64,000 nucleotides of DNA, taken from CAIWHR01 sp963830485 (GTDB taxonomy: Bacteria; Pseudomonadota; Gammaproteobacteria; Burkholderiales; Casimicrobiaceae). The stretch's first letter is position 1; each line of letters begins with the position of its first letter. The translations under genes and the position numbers were made by a program. Below are positions 43,000 through 53,188 of the stretch, in pieces. Under the pieces are notes generated by a model. It searched no databases. It worked only from the letters and a program-made list of their open reading frames with translations, and was not told where the DNA came from. The stretch covers positions 372,001 to 436,000 of the forward strand of contig CAWHNE010000035.1 in assembly GCA_963830485.1 (NCBI GenBank), given 5' to 3'.

Positions 43000-44007
43000 T
43001 CACGGGGCGATGTCGACCGCTCGACCTTCGCGCGCGCTCATCGCCAGCGCTTCCAGCGTCCGCATGATGTCGACGGACTCCTCGGGCGTTGCGCCGGGCC
43101 AGCGCGTCCAGCCCTGACGAACGAGGCCGCAGAACGCCTCGGCCTCGGCGAAGAAGCCGTTCGCCTCGGCAGTCTCGATCGTCTCGCGCGTCGCATCCCA
43201 GCCCGTGCCGCGCCGCACTTCGAGCAATGGCGGGAGCGCCGCCGACGTGTCGTTCAGGTAGGTCGTGGTGATCATGCCCGCGTCGCCGATGATCACCGCG
43301 TGCCGGTGGCGGGCCGTGGCGAAGCTGCACGTGATCTGCGCCAGTAGCCCGCTCGGAAACTCGAGCACGCCGGCGAGCGTGCGATCCACCCCGGTAGGCG
43401 CCCACTGTGCGATCGCCATGGCGCGAAGCGGTCGCTCTCCGGCGATCATCCGCACGAGGCTGACCGGATAGCTTCCCGCGTCCATCAGCGCACCGCCGCC
43501 GAGCTCGCGGTTGTAGCGGATGTTGGCGAGGTCGCTCATCGGAAAGCCGAACGCCGTCTGGACGAGCTGCAGCCTGCCGATGGCGCCGCTCGCGAGGAGC
43601 CCGCGCAGCTTGATCGTCTGCGGTTGGGCACGGTAGGGATATCCCTCGACGAGATACACGCCGTTGCTGCGCGCCGCGGCGAACATCGCCTCCGCCTCAT
43701 GCGCCGACAGCGCGAGCGGCTTCTCGCACAGCACGTGCTTTCCCGCGTCGACGGCCCGGATCGACCATTCCGCGTGGAGGTTGTTGGGTAGCGGGTTGTA
43801 GACCGCGTCGATTTCCGGATCGGCGAGGAGCGCCTCATAGGTCGCGTGGACGCGGGGAATAGCGAGCTCGGAGGCGAAGCTCCGCGCGCGCCCGACATCA
43901 CGCGAGGCCAACGCTGCGATCACGACCTTCTTCGACGGGCGAACGCTGTCCGTGAACAGCCGCGCGATCCGCGCAGCACCGAGGATTCCAACACGCAATG
44001 CTCTCAT
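43000..44007 (-). CDS. Gfo/Idh/MocA-family oxidoreductase
   Basis: A 335-residue NAD(P)-dependent enzyme. The N-terminal Rossmann motif is GILGAARIARLF, the signature EKPLALSAHEAEAMF holds the conserved Lys, and the C-terminal domain has GGGALMDAGSYPVSLVRMI. The substrate is probably a sugar, inositol or related polyol. It follows a small membrane-protein gene by 3 bases. Confidence 0.85.
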   Translation of the reverse strand: MRALRVGILGAARIARLFTDSVRPSKKVVIAALASRDVGRARSFASELAIPRVHATYEALLADPEIDAVYNPLPNNLHAEWSIRAVDAGKHVLCEKPLALSAHEAEAMFAAARSNGVYLVEGYPYRAQPQTIKLRGLLASGAIGRLQLVQTAFGFPMSDLANIRYNRELGGGALMDAGSYPVSLVRMIAGERPLRAMAIAQWAPTGVDRTLAGVLEFPSGLLAQITCSFATARHRHAVIIGDAGMITTTYLNDTSAALPPLLEVRRGTGWDATRETIETAEANGFFAEAEAFCGLVRQGWTRWPGATPEESVDIMRTLEALAMSAREGRAVDIAP

Positions 44008-44010
44008 CGA

Positions 44011-44196
44011 CTATCCGCGCGCCTCGCGCGCAACCATGAGGGCGAGACCTCCGGCGACGACTGCGCCAGGAAGGCTGATCCATACCGGAATCGTGAATCC
44101 GTTTACGACCACTTCCCATCCGGTGAACAACCGCAGCAGGTGCACGATGCCGATCACGGCCAGCAGGACGACGGCAATCAAGGTGAATGGCTTCAT
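44011..44196 (-). CDS. Small two-helix membrane protein
   Basis: 61 residues forming two membrane helices (FTLIAVVLLAVIGIVHLLRLF and IPVWISLPGAVVAGGLALMVA) joined by TGWEVVVNGF. I recognise no named domain, although short proteins of this design are common in proteobacteria. Only 3 bases separate it from the downstream oxidoreductase gene. Confidence 0.65.
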   Translation of the reverse strand: MKPFTLIAVVLLAVIGIVHLLRLFTGWEVVVNGFTIPVWISLPGAVVAGGLALMVAREARG

Positions 44197-44275
44197 GGCG
44201 ATGTTTTGGCGAAGTGAGAGTTCCGCACGGTCGCGTCGTGGGTACAGTATGCGCGGCGCGAACGCAGGTCGCTCA

Positions 44276-45847
44276 TCATGCGCTCGCGGCGGAGAGGCGC
44301 AACGTGCCGGCCGCGTAGCGCGCGATCGCCGCGGCGTCGGCGCGCGCTCCGCAGAGTCCGACGTGGCCGTCCGGGCGCAGGAGGTAGAACGATGGCTGCG
44401 GGATTCGCGCGCGGGCGAGCTCCGCGCTGTTGGCCGGGTCGTCGGGAACGGCGAGCACGCGCAACAGATCCTTATATCCGGGCAGGCCCTCCGGCGCGGC
44501 CTGTCCGACGACGATCAGGTGGAAGTGCATGTCGTCGAGCTTCTTGAACGAATCCTCACGGGCGCCGGCCGCCTCGAACTCGAGCTGCAGCCACGGAAAC
44601 CGGTCGCCTGCGAGCGGCGCATTCGACGGCAAAGGCTCCGCCATCTTCGACAGCGGCCCCCACCGATAGTGAATGCCGGTCTGCGACACCGTGCGAAAAG
44701 CGAAGGCCTGGATCCGCTTCAGGCTCATGGCAAACGCGCCGACCCGCGCCAGGATCTTCGTCCGGAAAAGGCCCGCGAGCCAGCTGTCGGAGACGACGAG
44801 CCGGAATCCGCGATCGGTGGTGTTCAGCAATCGCTCCGCGATGGGCACCCGTTCGGCCTCGTAGGAATCGAGCAGCGCCGCGTCGGCTTGCTTGTTGACG
44901 ACGAGCGCGAGCTTCCAGGCGAGGTTGTACGCGTCCTGCAATCCCGTGTTCATCCCCTGCGCGCCGACCGGGCTGTGGATGTGCGCCGCATCGCCCAGCA
45001 GAAAGCAGCGGCGATCGCGAAAGCGCACCGCGCGCCGATGGTGAATGCGGTATGTGGAAAACCACGCGCATGAACGGAACGCGAGCTCGGCCCCCGCTTC
45101 GTGCTGCAGCGATGGTACGACGTCATCGAAGGTCACGTCGTCGCGGTCCCGCAGGTTCTCGGGCAGGATGCCGACGATCCGCCAATGATCGGTGCCGCGC
45201 ATCGGAAACAGGAGGTGGAAACCATCCTGCCACAGGTAGACATTGACTTCGTCGGGCACCATGCCGCCCGTGGCTACCGTGTCGGCAACGTAGAACACGT
45301 GCTCGTACGGAGCACCGGCAAACGCGATGCCGGAGCGCTCGCGCACGGTGCTGCGCGCGCCGTCGCAGCCTCCGACCCACGCGGCATCGATTTTCCGCGT
45401 CGTGCCGTCGGCGTTTCTGAGCGTCGCCGTGACGTGTCCCGGCGCCTGCGCGAGATCGACGAGCTCGGTGTTCCATTGCACCGTGGGACCGATCTCGCGC
45501 AGCCGCTCGCCCATGATCCGCTCGTTGTCGTCCTGCCCGAGGACCAGGATGTAGGGGTACGGCGTCACCTGCCGGCCGGCGTCGCTCAGAGGGACGCGGG
45601 CCATCTTGCGCCCGTTGGCCCAAATGTTCCCTCCCGTGCCCTGCTTGCCGAGCTCGAGCGCGCGCTCCACGATCCCGAGCTGCGCGTAGATCTCCAGCGT
45701 GCGCGCCTGCACGCCGAGCGCCCGCGTCTCGCGCGCCGGGCCGGCGTGGCGGTCGATGATCAGCGCGCGCACGCCGCGCCGCGCGAGCTGGTTGGCGAGC
45801 ATCAGCCCCGTGGGGCCCGCGCCGACGATGAGAACGTCCGTGTCCAT
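44276..45847 (-). CDS. FAD-dependent aromatic monooxygenase, PheA/TfdB type
   Basis: A 523-residue flavoprotein. FAD motifs: VGAGPTGLMLANQLARRG at the start, GGCDGARSTVRE (DG motif) and FLLGDAAHIHSPVGAQGMNTGLQDAYNLAWKLA (GD motif). A C-terminal thioredoxin-like domain with LLRPDGHVGLCG closes it. Such enzymes hydroxylate phenols or polyketides using NAD(P)H and oxygen. It would be useful only in aerobic growth. The substrate is unknown. Confidence 0.85.
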   Translation of the reverse strand: MDTDVLIVGAGPTGLMLANQLARRGVRALIIDRHAGPARETRALGVQARTLEIYAQLGIVERALELGKQGTGGNIWANGRKMARVPLSDAGRQVTPYPYILVLGQDDNERIMGERLREIGPTVQWNTELVDLAQAPGHVTATLRNADGTTRKIDAAWVGGCDGARSTVRERSGIAFAGAPYEHVFYVADTVATGGMVPDEVNVYLWQDGFHLLFPMRGTDHWRIVGILPENLRDRDDVTFDDVVPSLQHEAGAELAFRSCAWFSTYRIHHRRAVRFRDRRCFLLGDAAHIHSPVGAQGMNTGLQDAYNLAWKLALVVNKQADAALLDSYEAERVPIAERLLNTTDRGFRLVVSDSWLAGLFRTKILARVGAFAMSLKRIQAFAFRTVSQTGIHYRWGPLSKMAEPLPSNAPLAGDRFPWLQLEFEAAGAREDSFKKLDDMHFHLIVVGQAAPEGLPGYKDLLRVLAVPDDPANSAELARARIPQPSFYLLRPDGHVGLCGARADAAAIARYAAGTLRLSAASA

Positions 45848-45895
45848 TGGGCCCGAATCCCCGCGTCCGGCGGCGTTGCTGCTAGTCGGGCCGGA

Positions 45896-46198
45896 TCATC
45901 CCGGCCGCACCGGGTTCGCGGCGTCGGCGCCGACCACCGTGTTCCACGGCCTCACCTTCCATTGCGTGACGAGTCCGCGCATGACGTACGGATCGGCGCG
46001 GGCGAACGCCGCGGGCACCTCCGGTGAATCGCACCGGAACATGAGCAGCGAACTCTCGACGGGGTCGCCGACGGCGCCGCCCAGCACCATTTCCCCGCGC
46101 TCGACCGACTGCCACGCGAGCGCGAGATGCTCCGCCCGGAACTCCGGACGCCGCGCAAGGTAGTCCGGTGCGAGCTCGTAGATCAGCAGGTAGTGCAT
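45896..46198 (-). CDS. YciI-family protein
   Basis: A 100-residue single-domain protein: MHYLLIYELAPDYLARRPEFRAEHL, GEMVLGGAVGDPVESSLLMF and DPYVMRGLVTQWKVRPWNTVVG match YciI-like proteins with their conserved His and Asp. It may act on small aromatic or lactone compounds. It lies upstream of the monooxygenase gene by 48 bases in the same direction. Confidence 0.82.
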   Translation of the reverse strand: MHYLLIYELAPDYLARRPEFRAEHLALAWQSVERGEMVLGGAVGDPVESSLLMFRCDSPEVPAAFARADPYVMRGLVTQWKVRPWNTVVGADAANPVRPG

Positions 46199-46381
46199 GG
46201 CGCGGCCTCCGCCGGGAGCTTATCCGAAATCCACGGCGCGCAACAATCGACGCCCGCACAGCCTTTGTCCGTTCACCACGCAGTCGCCGTGGAATTTTCG
46301 GAGTGCCGCCCGTGTTATCCCGGACGGGAGAAAGAAGCCGGCCGCGACCGCGGCCCGAAGAACTTCGGGGGAAGGGAGACG

Positions 46382-46696
46382 ATGAACGACACGACCGCCA
46401 GCGCCGGCTCCGCCGTGCGCGACGTCGAGCGCGAAGCGCGCGAATTCCTGAACTACCAGCTTCTGCCGCTGCACAAGGTCGTCGCGCGCCTGGAGGACGG
46501 GGTCGCGCCGGTGTTTCCCAGCCGGCTGCTGCTGCCGCCCGGCGACCGGGCCTACGGCCGGAACGCCCGGCGCGACGATGCGTCCGGTCTCGCCGACACG
46601 GATCCCGAGCTGTTTGCCGCCGTGGAGAGGCTGCGCCGCACGCCGTGGTTCCGGCTGCGGTTCGCGTTGGTGCAACTACGGCGCGGGGGGCGCTAG
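46382..46696 (+). CDS. Hypothetical protein
   Basis: 104 residues, predicted helical and soluble, with VEREAREFLNYQLLPLHKVVARLEDG and a basic end (RLRFALVQLRRGGR). A strong ribosome site (GGGGGAAGGGAGA) precedes the ATG. I know no relative. It stands alone, convergent with a GYD-domain gene. Confidence 0.55.
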   Translation: MNDTTASAGSAVRDVEREAREFLNYQLLPLHKVVARLEDGVAPVFPSRLLLPPGDRAYGRNARRDDASGLADTDPELFAAVERLRRTPWFRLRFALVQLRRGGR

Positions 46697-46718
46697 GCCG
46701 CCCCGCGCTTTCCGGCGA

Positions 46719-47012
46719 TCAGCCCAGCTTGCCGACGATCGCGCCCATCTCGTCCTTATTGAACGCCCGCATCGTCTGCGTGCGAACGTTGCCGGCGGCG
46801 CCGATGGCCAGGCTGAAGGCCGTCGCCGATTCGTCGTTCGGCGCCTCGATGATCGCGACCAGGTCGTACTTCCCGAGCGTCCAGTAGATCTGCGTCATGC
46901 TGGCGCCGAATTTCTTCGCGGCGGCCATCACGGCCTCCGCCCGCTTGGTCGTGTCCTTGACGTTGCGGATCCCCTGATCCGTGAATGTGGACAGTGCGAT
47001 GTACGTCGCCAT
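46719..47012 (-). CDS. GYD-domain protein
   Basis: 97 residues covering the whole GYD domain: MATYIALSTFTDQGIRNVKDTTKRAEAV, TLGKYDLVAIIEAPNDESATAF and GNVRTQTMRAFNKDE. GYD proteins are small ferredoxin-fold proteins of unknown role. The start at 47012 has AAGGGAG ahead of it. Confidence 0.82.
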   Translation of the reverse strand: MATYIALSTFTDQGIRNVKDTTKRAEAVMAAAKKFGASMTQIYWTLGKYDLVAIIEAPNDESATAFSLAIGAAGNVRTQTMRAFNKDEMGAIVGKLG

Positions 47013-47100
47013 TTGAAACTCCCTTGGAAAGAATTGGAGGAAACCCCGATCGTACGCGACTTTCGCGCCCACCGACCGGCCGCGCCCAACTATTCGCCGC

Positions 47101-47661
47101 CTAGTGCGGCCACAGCCAACCGAATACGCCGGCGGTGAGCAGTGCGTAGATCAGGCCATCGATCGTCGACTTGATCGTCGTGCTCCACGCGCGGCGGTAC
47201 CAGATCGACAGCGGCCACAACGCTGCAGTGTAGCCGATGAACGCCGCGACGCCGGCCATCTGGAAGACGCGCAGGTACTGCGCGCCGGGCGGCAGCGCGC
47301 GGCTCGCGACGTACGCCGCGAGGAAGCTGATCACGACGGAGTAGACGAACCACTGGGCGAGGTACTTTCCCATCGCCGTCTTCCCGTTCGGGATCACCGT
47401 GAAGATCATCACCGGACCCTGCTCCTGCTTGGCCGCGAACTCGGGCGACTTCATCTCGTCCATGCTCCCGGCGTGCGGAACGCAGTAATCGCCCGGCGGC
47501 AGCTTGAGCGCGCCCACGGACTCGCGGAACTTCACCTCGTCGGGCACCTTCGCGAAATCCGTCTTGTGCCAGGTGAGCACCATGTGGATCACCGAGCTCG
47601 CGAGGAACACGGCGACCGCGGACAGCAGGATCGGGAGCCACAGCGCTGACAATCCGGTCAT
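47101..47661 (-). CDS. Membrane protein of unknown function
   Basis: A 186-residue protein with an N-terminal helix (LWLPILLSAVAVFLASSVIHMVL), a soluble loop of about 75 residues with GDYCVPHAGSMDEMKSPEF, and three further helices. The loop has a conserved-looking CVPHA motif that could bind metal or haem. No function is known to me. GGAGG precedes the ATG. Confidence 0.65.
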   Translation of the reverse strand: MTGLSALWLPILLSAVAVFLASSVIHMVLTWHKTDFAKVPDEVKFRESVGALKLPPGDYCVPHAGSMDEMKSPEFAAKQEQGPVMIFTVIPNGKTAMGKYLAQWFVYSVVISFLAAYVASRALPPGAQYLRVFQMAGVAAFIGYTAALWPLSIWYRRAWSTTIKSTIDGLIYALLTAGVFGWLWPH

Positions 47662-47748
47662 GACGGCCTCCTCTGGGAAGATGGACGCGCCATTCTGGGA
47701 GCGGCAAGTGGACGCGTCAATGTGCGAGACAGCAGCGCGGGATCGGCG

Positions 47749-48105
47749 CTAGCGGGGCAGCGTCGCCGCGATGCCGATGGCCGCGTACCACGCCGCGAGG
47801 TCGTCGATCTCCCGATCCGAAAGCGGCTTGGCAATCACTGCCATCACTTCGCTCGGGCGCCGGCCACTGCGGAACTGCCGAAGCTGATCGGTGAGATAGA
47901 CCTCAGGCTGGCCCGCGAGGTTTGGCGCATTGGGCACCACGCTGATGCCATTGGCCCCGTGGCACGGCACGCAGGCCTCCGCGAGCTGCCGTCCCGCCAC
48001 GCGGTCGGCAGCCGCCACATGCATGGCGGCCACGGCAATGACCACCGCGAGCACGAACCGCGCGCGCGACGGCCGTCGCGCTTGGCCGTCGCACGCGTCC
48101 GCCAT
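47749..48105 (-). CDS. Monohaem c-type cytochrome
   Basis: A 118-residue exported cytochrome: signal segment FVLAVVIAVAAMHVAAA, haem motif CVPCHGANG, and a C-terminal methionine ligand candidate in RPSEVMAVIAKPLSDREI. It follows the PQQ-type dehydrogenase gene by 2 bases, so it is probably that enzyme's electron acceptor. It could also serve other periplasmic oxidases. Confidence 0.82.
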   Translation of the reverse strand: MADACDGQARRPSRARFVLAVVIAVAAMHVAAADRVAGRQLAEACVPCHGANGISVVPNAPNLAGQPEVYLTDQLRQFRSGRRPSEVMAVIAKPLSDREIDDLAAWYAAIGIAATLPR

Positions 48106-48107
48106 GT

Positions 48108-49384
48108 TCACTCGCCGACGTAGCTGATCCGGTAGATCGCTCCCGCGAAGTCGTCGGACACGAGGATCGAGCCGTCCGGCAGGTTCGCCACGTCCACGGG
48201 GCGGCCGCGATAGCGCTTCGTCTCCGGATCGAGCCAGCCGTCGGCGAAGACCTCCGTCTTGTCGGCCGTGCCGTCGGGCTTGAGCGAGGTGAACATGATC
48301 CGCGCGCCGATCGGCTCGGTGCGGTTCCACGATCCGTGCTGTGCCGAGAAGATCCCGCCGCGGTACTTCGCCGGGAACTTGTTGCCGGTGTAGAACGTGA
48401 GGCCGAGGTCCGCCGCGTGCGCATCCATGTACACCTGCGGGTTCGTCACGTTGGGCGGCAGCGGGTCCTTGTCGTAGCCGTTCTCGGTGATCCGCGTCTT
48501 GCCCTGGATCCACGGATAGCCGAAGAACTGGCCGGCCGCGGTCGCGCGGTTGATCTCGCCCGCGGGAATGTCGTCACCCATGCCGTCGGTCTGGTTGTCG
48601 GTGAACCAGAGCGTGTTGTCCTTCGGGTTGAATTCGATGCCGACCGAGTTGCGGATGCCGGTCGTGTACACCTCGCGCTTGCTGCCATCGAACGCGTTCA
48701 TCCGGACGATGCCGCCGATGCCCCACTTCTTGTACAGGTCCAGCTTGTCGCGCGGCGGCACGTTGAACGGCTGCCCCATGGCGACGTAGAGGATGACCGT
48801 CCTTGCCGATGCGGCAGACGCGCGCGCCGTGGTTGAACGACTCCTCCTCGGGCGGGATCAGCTTGCCCCTGCGGAACCACCTCGATCACCGCGACGTCGG
48901 GACCTTCGTAGAAGAACTCCGCGGCCGGGAAATTGAGGATCCGGTTGTGCTCGATGACGAGCAGGAACCCGTCCTTCGTCCAGCAGACGCCGTTCGGCAC
49001 CTTGAAGTTGAGCGACGGCGCGAACGCCTTCACCTCGTCGGCGACGTTGTCGCCGTTGCGGTCGGTGACCGCCCACACCATGGTCTTGCGCGTGCCGACG
49101 AACAGCATGTTGGTGGACGGCGCCACCGCCATGTGCCGGGCATCCGGTACGACCGCATACAGCTCGATCTTGAATCCCGGGGGCAGCTTGACGCGCTTGA
49201 GATTCTCCTTGATCGCATTGGCGTTGCTTCCGGTCTGTGGCACCGCCGGGATGTTGAGGTCGGTGGTCGCGACCTTCATCTGCTTCAGCGTGCCGAGATT
49301 CTCCGGCTTCTGTTGTGCCACAGCGAACCCGGTCGAGAGCGCGAGCACGACTGCAAGCGCTGCGAAACCCATGGACTTGCGCAT
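48108..49384 (-). CDS. PQQ-type (sorbosone/glucose) dehydrogenase beta-propeller, exported (frameshifted)
   Basis: About 424 residues after removal of two extra bases (near 48868 and 48800). The signal peptide (SMGFAALAVVLALSTGFAVA) and propeller blades are clear: GVCWTKDGFLLVIEHNRIL, YTTGIRNSVGIEFNPKDNTLWFTDNQTDGMGDD, HGSWNRTEPIGARI and GRPVDVANLPDGSILVSDDFAGAIYRISY. These match L-sorbosone/soluble-glucose dehydrogenase-like enzymes, which oxidise sugars or aldehydes in the periplasm. The adjacent cytochrome supports electron transfer to the respiratory chain. Confidence 0.8.
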
Positions 49385-49479
49385 GATGTCCTCCTGATAT
49401 GCCTACGCGAGAAGCCGTCGCGGGCGCCGTTCACGCCCTGATCCCCCGACGGCTTCTGGGTGATCAGTTTCTTGGTGGA

Positions 49480-50503
49480 CTACAACTCTGTCAAGCACGG
49501 TGACGGGCCGATCCCCGCCGTCTTGCGGCGCAACAACGGAAAACCACGCGCGATCAGTGACCTGCCGACAAATCTCGGCACGTCACGGCCCTCGAGATGG
49601 GAGATCAGGACGTCCGCCGCGGCATCGGCGAAGGCCTCGTAGGCTTCGTCGGTGGGCCAACCCAGGTGCGGCGTCAGGACGACGTTCGGCAGGCGCGTCA
49701 GCGGGTGCCCTGCCGGCAATGGCTCGACATCGAAGACGTCGAGTCCGGCGCCCGCAATCCGCCCACCGGCGAGGGCCGCGACCAGCGCCGCTTCGTCGAC
49801 GATCGGTCCCCTGGCGGTGTTGATGAGGTACGCGGACGGCTTCATGAGTCCGATGCGGCGCGCGTCGAGCAGGCCGCGCGATTCCGGCGCCAGCGTGAGG
49901 TGGATCGAGACGACGTCCGCGGTGCGCAGCAGGTCGTCGAGCTCACGGCGCTCGGCGCCGACCGCCCGCGCCGCTTCGGCGGTCAGCCGCGGACTCCACG
50001 CGAGGACGCGCATCCCGAACGCCAATGCGATTCCGGCGACGTGCCGGCCGACGTGACCCAGGCCTACGATCCCCAGCGTCTTTCCGTGCAGCACGCGCGT
50101 GAACGGCGTCCGCCACTCGCCGCGCTTGACGGCGCCGTCGGCGGCCGGGATCTGGCGCATCACCGCGATCGCAAGGCCGATCGCCAGCTCGGCCGCGCCT
50201 CGCGAAAAGCCGCCCGAAGCCTTGGCGACGATCACGCCGCACTCGGCCGCCGCGGCCAGGTCGATGTGATACGCGTGATTGCCGGTCTGCGCGATGATCC
50301 GGACGTCCGGCAGCTGCTCCAGGAGCCCGCGCGTAAACCGCGTGCGCTCGCGGTTCGCGACGAGCGCGTCGAACCCGCGCAGCGCTGTAGGCTCGCCGAA
50401 TGCGCCGGTGAAGATGCGCACTTCGGCGCGCTCGCGCAGCCGCCGCACGGCCGCGCGTCCCCTCGTAGGCGCCGTGGATGTCGTCCAGGATCGCTACGCG
50501 CAT
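49480..50503 (-). CDS. D-2-hydroxyacid dehydrogenase (frameshifted once near the start)
   Basis: About 340 residues after removal of one extra base near 50465. The N-terminus MRVAILDDIHGAYEG continues after the shift as RRLRERAEVRIFTG. The NAD motif GLGHVGRHVAGIALAFG, the substrate Arg in LINTARGPIVDEAAL and the catalytic His in LTPHLGWPTDEAYE are present. It reduces a 2-oxo acid or the reverse; the exact substrate is unknown. Confidence 0.82.
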
Positions 50504-50546
50504 CCGCCGAGACTCCGTTCGCCGGCGACCCGTGGCCCGGACCGCC

Positions 50547-51695
50547 TCAGTGCTTCCAGAACTCGCGCGAGGCGATGCGCGCGCCCTCGGCCATCGCGGC
50601 CATCTTCGCCCACACGACGTCCGGATCGACGGCGGCCTGCCCGACCCACGTGCCGAAGCCGCAGTCGCTGCCGGCGATCACGTTCTCGCGGCCCACGAGT
50701 CTCGCGTAGCGGCCGATGCGCTGCGCGATGAGCTCGGGGTGCTCGATGAAGTTCGACTTCGATTCGATCACGCCCGGAATGAGGAGCTTGCCGTCGGGCA
50801 GCTTCTGCGTTTCCCACAGCTTCCACTCGTGCGCGTGGCGCGGATTGGCGGCCTCGAGCGCGATGGCGGTGGGCCGCGCCCGCAACACGATGTCGATCAC
50901 GTCCGCCAGGGGCACGTCGCAGTGATGCGGTCCTTCGTAGTTGCCCCAGCACAGGTGCATCCGGAGCTGCTCCGGCGGAATGTTCCTGACCGCATGATCG
51001 AGGGCCTCGACGTGAAGCTGCGCCTTCTTCCGCCACTCGGGGAGGCTCAGGTCGGCGTGCTGGATGTGCCGCCCCATCCCGAGATCGGGGCAGTCGATCT
51101 GCAGGACGATGCCGGCCCCGGCGATCGTCTCGTACTCCTGCCGCATCGCCTCCGCGATCGCGAACAGGTACGCTTCCTCCGTCGGGTAGTGCTCGTTGCG
51201 GAAGAACAGAGATACGACGCCCGGCGACGCCGCCGTCAGGAACGCTTCGCTGGCTTCGACCGACGCGAGCGCGGCCTTCAGATGGTCGACGTCGGCCCGC
51301 GCCGCCTGCGGATCGCGCACGCCGATCGGCGCATTGCACGCGGGCGTCTTCCGGCGCGAGCGCCCGGGATCGCCGAACACACGCTTCGCGAGATTGGGAA
51401 AGTCGACCAGGTCCTGGTAGACGAACGTGTTGCCGGTGCCGCCGAATCCGCTCAGGCGATCCTTGATGTAGGTCGCATAGCTGGGCTTGCTCATTTCCCC
51501 GTCGTTGATCACGTCGACGCCCGCGGCCGCCTGCTTGCCAACGACTTCCCCGACGGCCGCCGCCACGCGCTGCGCCAGCGCGGCGGCGTCGACCGGCACG
51601 CCCTCCTCCTTGGCGTACATCATCCGGATCAGGTCTTCGGGCCGCGGCAGGCTTCCCGTGTGCGTCGTGAGAAACCGGTCGGTGCTGCGTTTCAT
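50547..51695 (-). CDS. Cobalamin-independent methionine-synthase-like protein (MetE C-terminal family)
   Basis: 382 residues with the MetE C-terminal barrel: TTHTGSLPRPEDLIRM at the start, GVDVINDGEMSKPSYATYIKDR, then HLCWGNYEGPHHCD with possible zinc ligands and IAGSDCGFGTWVG with the other cysteine. Such stand-alone proteins lack the N-terminal folate half and often act in other methyl transfers or C-S chemistry, not in methionine synthesis. GAGGGGAATGTC precedes the ATG at 51695. Confidence 0.8.
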   Translation of the reverse strand: MKRSTDRFLTTHTGSLPRPEDLIRMMYAKEEGVPVDAAALAQRVAAAVGEVVGKQAAAGVDVINDGEMSKPSYATYIKDRLSGFGGTGNTFVYQDLVDFPNLAKRVFGDPGRSRRKTPACNAPIGVRDPQAARADVDHLKAALASVEASEAFLTAASPGVVSLFFRNEHYPTEEAYLFAIAEAMRQEYETIAGAGIVLQIDCPDLGMGRHIQHADLSLPEWRKKAQLHVEALDHAVRNIPPEQLRMHLCWGNYEGPHHCDVPLADVIDIVLRARPTAIALEAANPRHAHEWKLWETQKLPDGKLLIPGVIESKSNFIEHPELIAQRIGRYARLVGRENVIAGSDCGFGTWVGQAAVDPDVVWAKMAAMAEGARIASREFWKH

Positions 51696-51891
51696 GACAT
51701 TCCCCTCGTACGTGTTGCGTCGTTCGTCATCGCGGGGTGCCCGACGAGGCGTCAGGCACGGCTGCCGGTGTGGATCCGGATTGTGGTCGGCCGTGAGGTC
51801 GAGCGCAATGCCGCGCTCCGGGTACGCCTTGCAGCCGGCCAGCACCAGGCTGAGGCCGCCCATGGCGTCGAACGATTGCCGGAAGGGGCGG

Positions 51892-52821
51892 TCAGCGTTG
51901 CGAGAAATCGTCGACGATCGCGGTGAATACCTCAGCAGGACGCTCAAGATAGGAGAAGTGCCCGCACTCGCTCAGTTCGACAAGACGCGACCCGCACACT
52001 GCTTCAGCGACATTCCTTGCGCAGTCAAGAGGAACGAAGTCATGGTCGCCGTGAATCACCAGTGTCGGCGTCCTCAGCGGTCGAAGCCTGGCGAGCAGGT
52101 CGTACTCCCGTGACCGCCACGTCTGTGCGTAGAGCCTGTCTTCTATGGCTCGAGCCTTGAGGATGTCCTCGGGCGTGAAATGCGAACGTAATCTACGAAT
52201 GACGCTTTCGAGGTGATCCGATCGACGGACAGTCGCGCTGAAGTGCGCCCGATAATATTCGGCCTCGGTCTCGATATCGCCCATGGCGTACTCCGGTGTG
52301 CTCGCGATGGTATCCATCTTCGCCATGTTGTTTGCCTCGGCAGTTTGCCGTTGCTCCCGAAAGCGCAGGAGATCGGCGTGGGACGCTGGCGCCGTGTTGA
52401 GAAGTACGAGATGAGACACGCGATCAGGACGGCGCGTGGCGTACTCCATGGCCAGGAGGCATCCCCACGAGTGGCCCAATACTGCGATTGCATCGAGACC
52501 GAGGTACTGTCTGAGTCGGTCCAAGTCGTCGACCTCGGATTCGATGGTGACGTCCTCGGGGGCGACTCCGCGGGAGGACTTGCCGCGTCCTCGCTGATCG
52601 TAATAGATCAGACGAAATGCACTCGACAATCGATCCAAGTCGGGCAACAGATAGTTGTGGTTGAAATCCGGTCCGCCATGAAGGATGACGAGTGGAGACC
52701 CGCTTCCGATTTCTCGGAAATAGAGTTGTGCGCCTTGAACCGGGAAGTAACCCTCGTGCACGTGCGGCCGGTCACCACTTCGACGGGTTGGCATGGTCGT
52801 CTCGGGACTAGCTTCGTTCAT
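51892..52821 (-). CDS. Alpha/beta hydrolase, proline-iminopeptidase-like
   Basis: 309 residues with VILHGGPDFNHNYLLPDLDRL (oxyanion loop), YYDQRGRGKSS, the nucleophile elbow GHSWGCLLAM and the terminal His in ELSECGHFSYLERP. It fits the peptidase S33 / prolyl-aminopeptidase-like group, but a haloalkane or ester substrate is also possible. Codon use is noticeably less GC-biased than in neighbours, suggesting later acquisition. It is preceded by a stretch with no clear gene. Confidence 0.8.
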   Translation of the reverse strand: MNEASPETTMPTRRSGDRPHVHEGYFPVQGAQLYFREIGSGSPLVILHGGPDFNHNYLLPDLDRLSSAFRLIYYDQRGRGKSSRGVAPEDVTIESEVDDLDRLRQYLGLDAIAVLGHSWGCLLAMEYATRRPDRVSHLVLLNTAPASHADLLRFREQRQTAEANNMAKMDTIASTPEYAMGDIETEAEYYRAHFSATVRRSDHLESVIRRLRSHFTPEDILKARAIEDRLYAQTWRSREYDLLARLRPLRTPTLVIHGDHDFVPLDCARNVAEAVCGSRLVELSECGHFSYLERPAEVFTAIVDDFSQR

Positions 52822-53035
52822 TTGCCGCGGATCACTGCCGATCCGAACCGCTCGGAAATCCCGACGTTGTATCCATGGGCGAGAATGGCGCCCACGGTCA
52901 CCGCCGCCGCATGCATTCCCTCAATACGCAGGAGTATGCACTTGGCATATGTTTGGTACCGGACAGACACGTCCTGCTGTGGCATTTAGGGTGCGCGGGT
53001 GACGAGGAGCGCGGCCTTTGGAAGATGGCGCTGAA

Positions 53036-53188
53036 GTGCTGTGGTGGTTTCTGACTGGATTCGTCACCGGTGGTTTCCTTGCCGTGGTTATCATGTCGCT
53101 CATGAACATCGCATCCTACGAATCGGACCGGGCTCAAATGTCCGCCATACGCGACATGCCCGGCGCCAAAGCCAGGGCGGACGACTAG
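53036..53188 (+). CDS. Possible small single-helix membrane protein
   Basis: A GTG-started frame of 50 residues: LWWFLTGFVTGGFLAVVIMS is a membrane helix, followed by a polar tail with SYESDRAQMSAIRDMPGAKA. GGAAG lies about 11 bases ahead. No relative is known to me. The rest of 52822-53323 (low-bias DNA between the hydrolase and ferredoxin genes) holds nothing that I can support. Confidence 0.35.
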   Translation: MLWWFLTGFVTGGFLAVVIMSLMNIASYESDRAQMSAIRDMPGAKARADD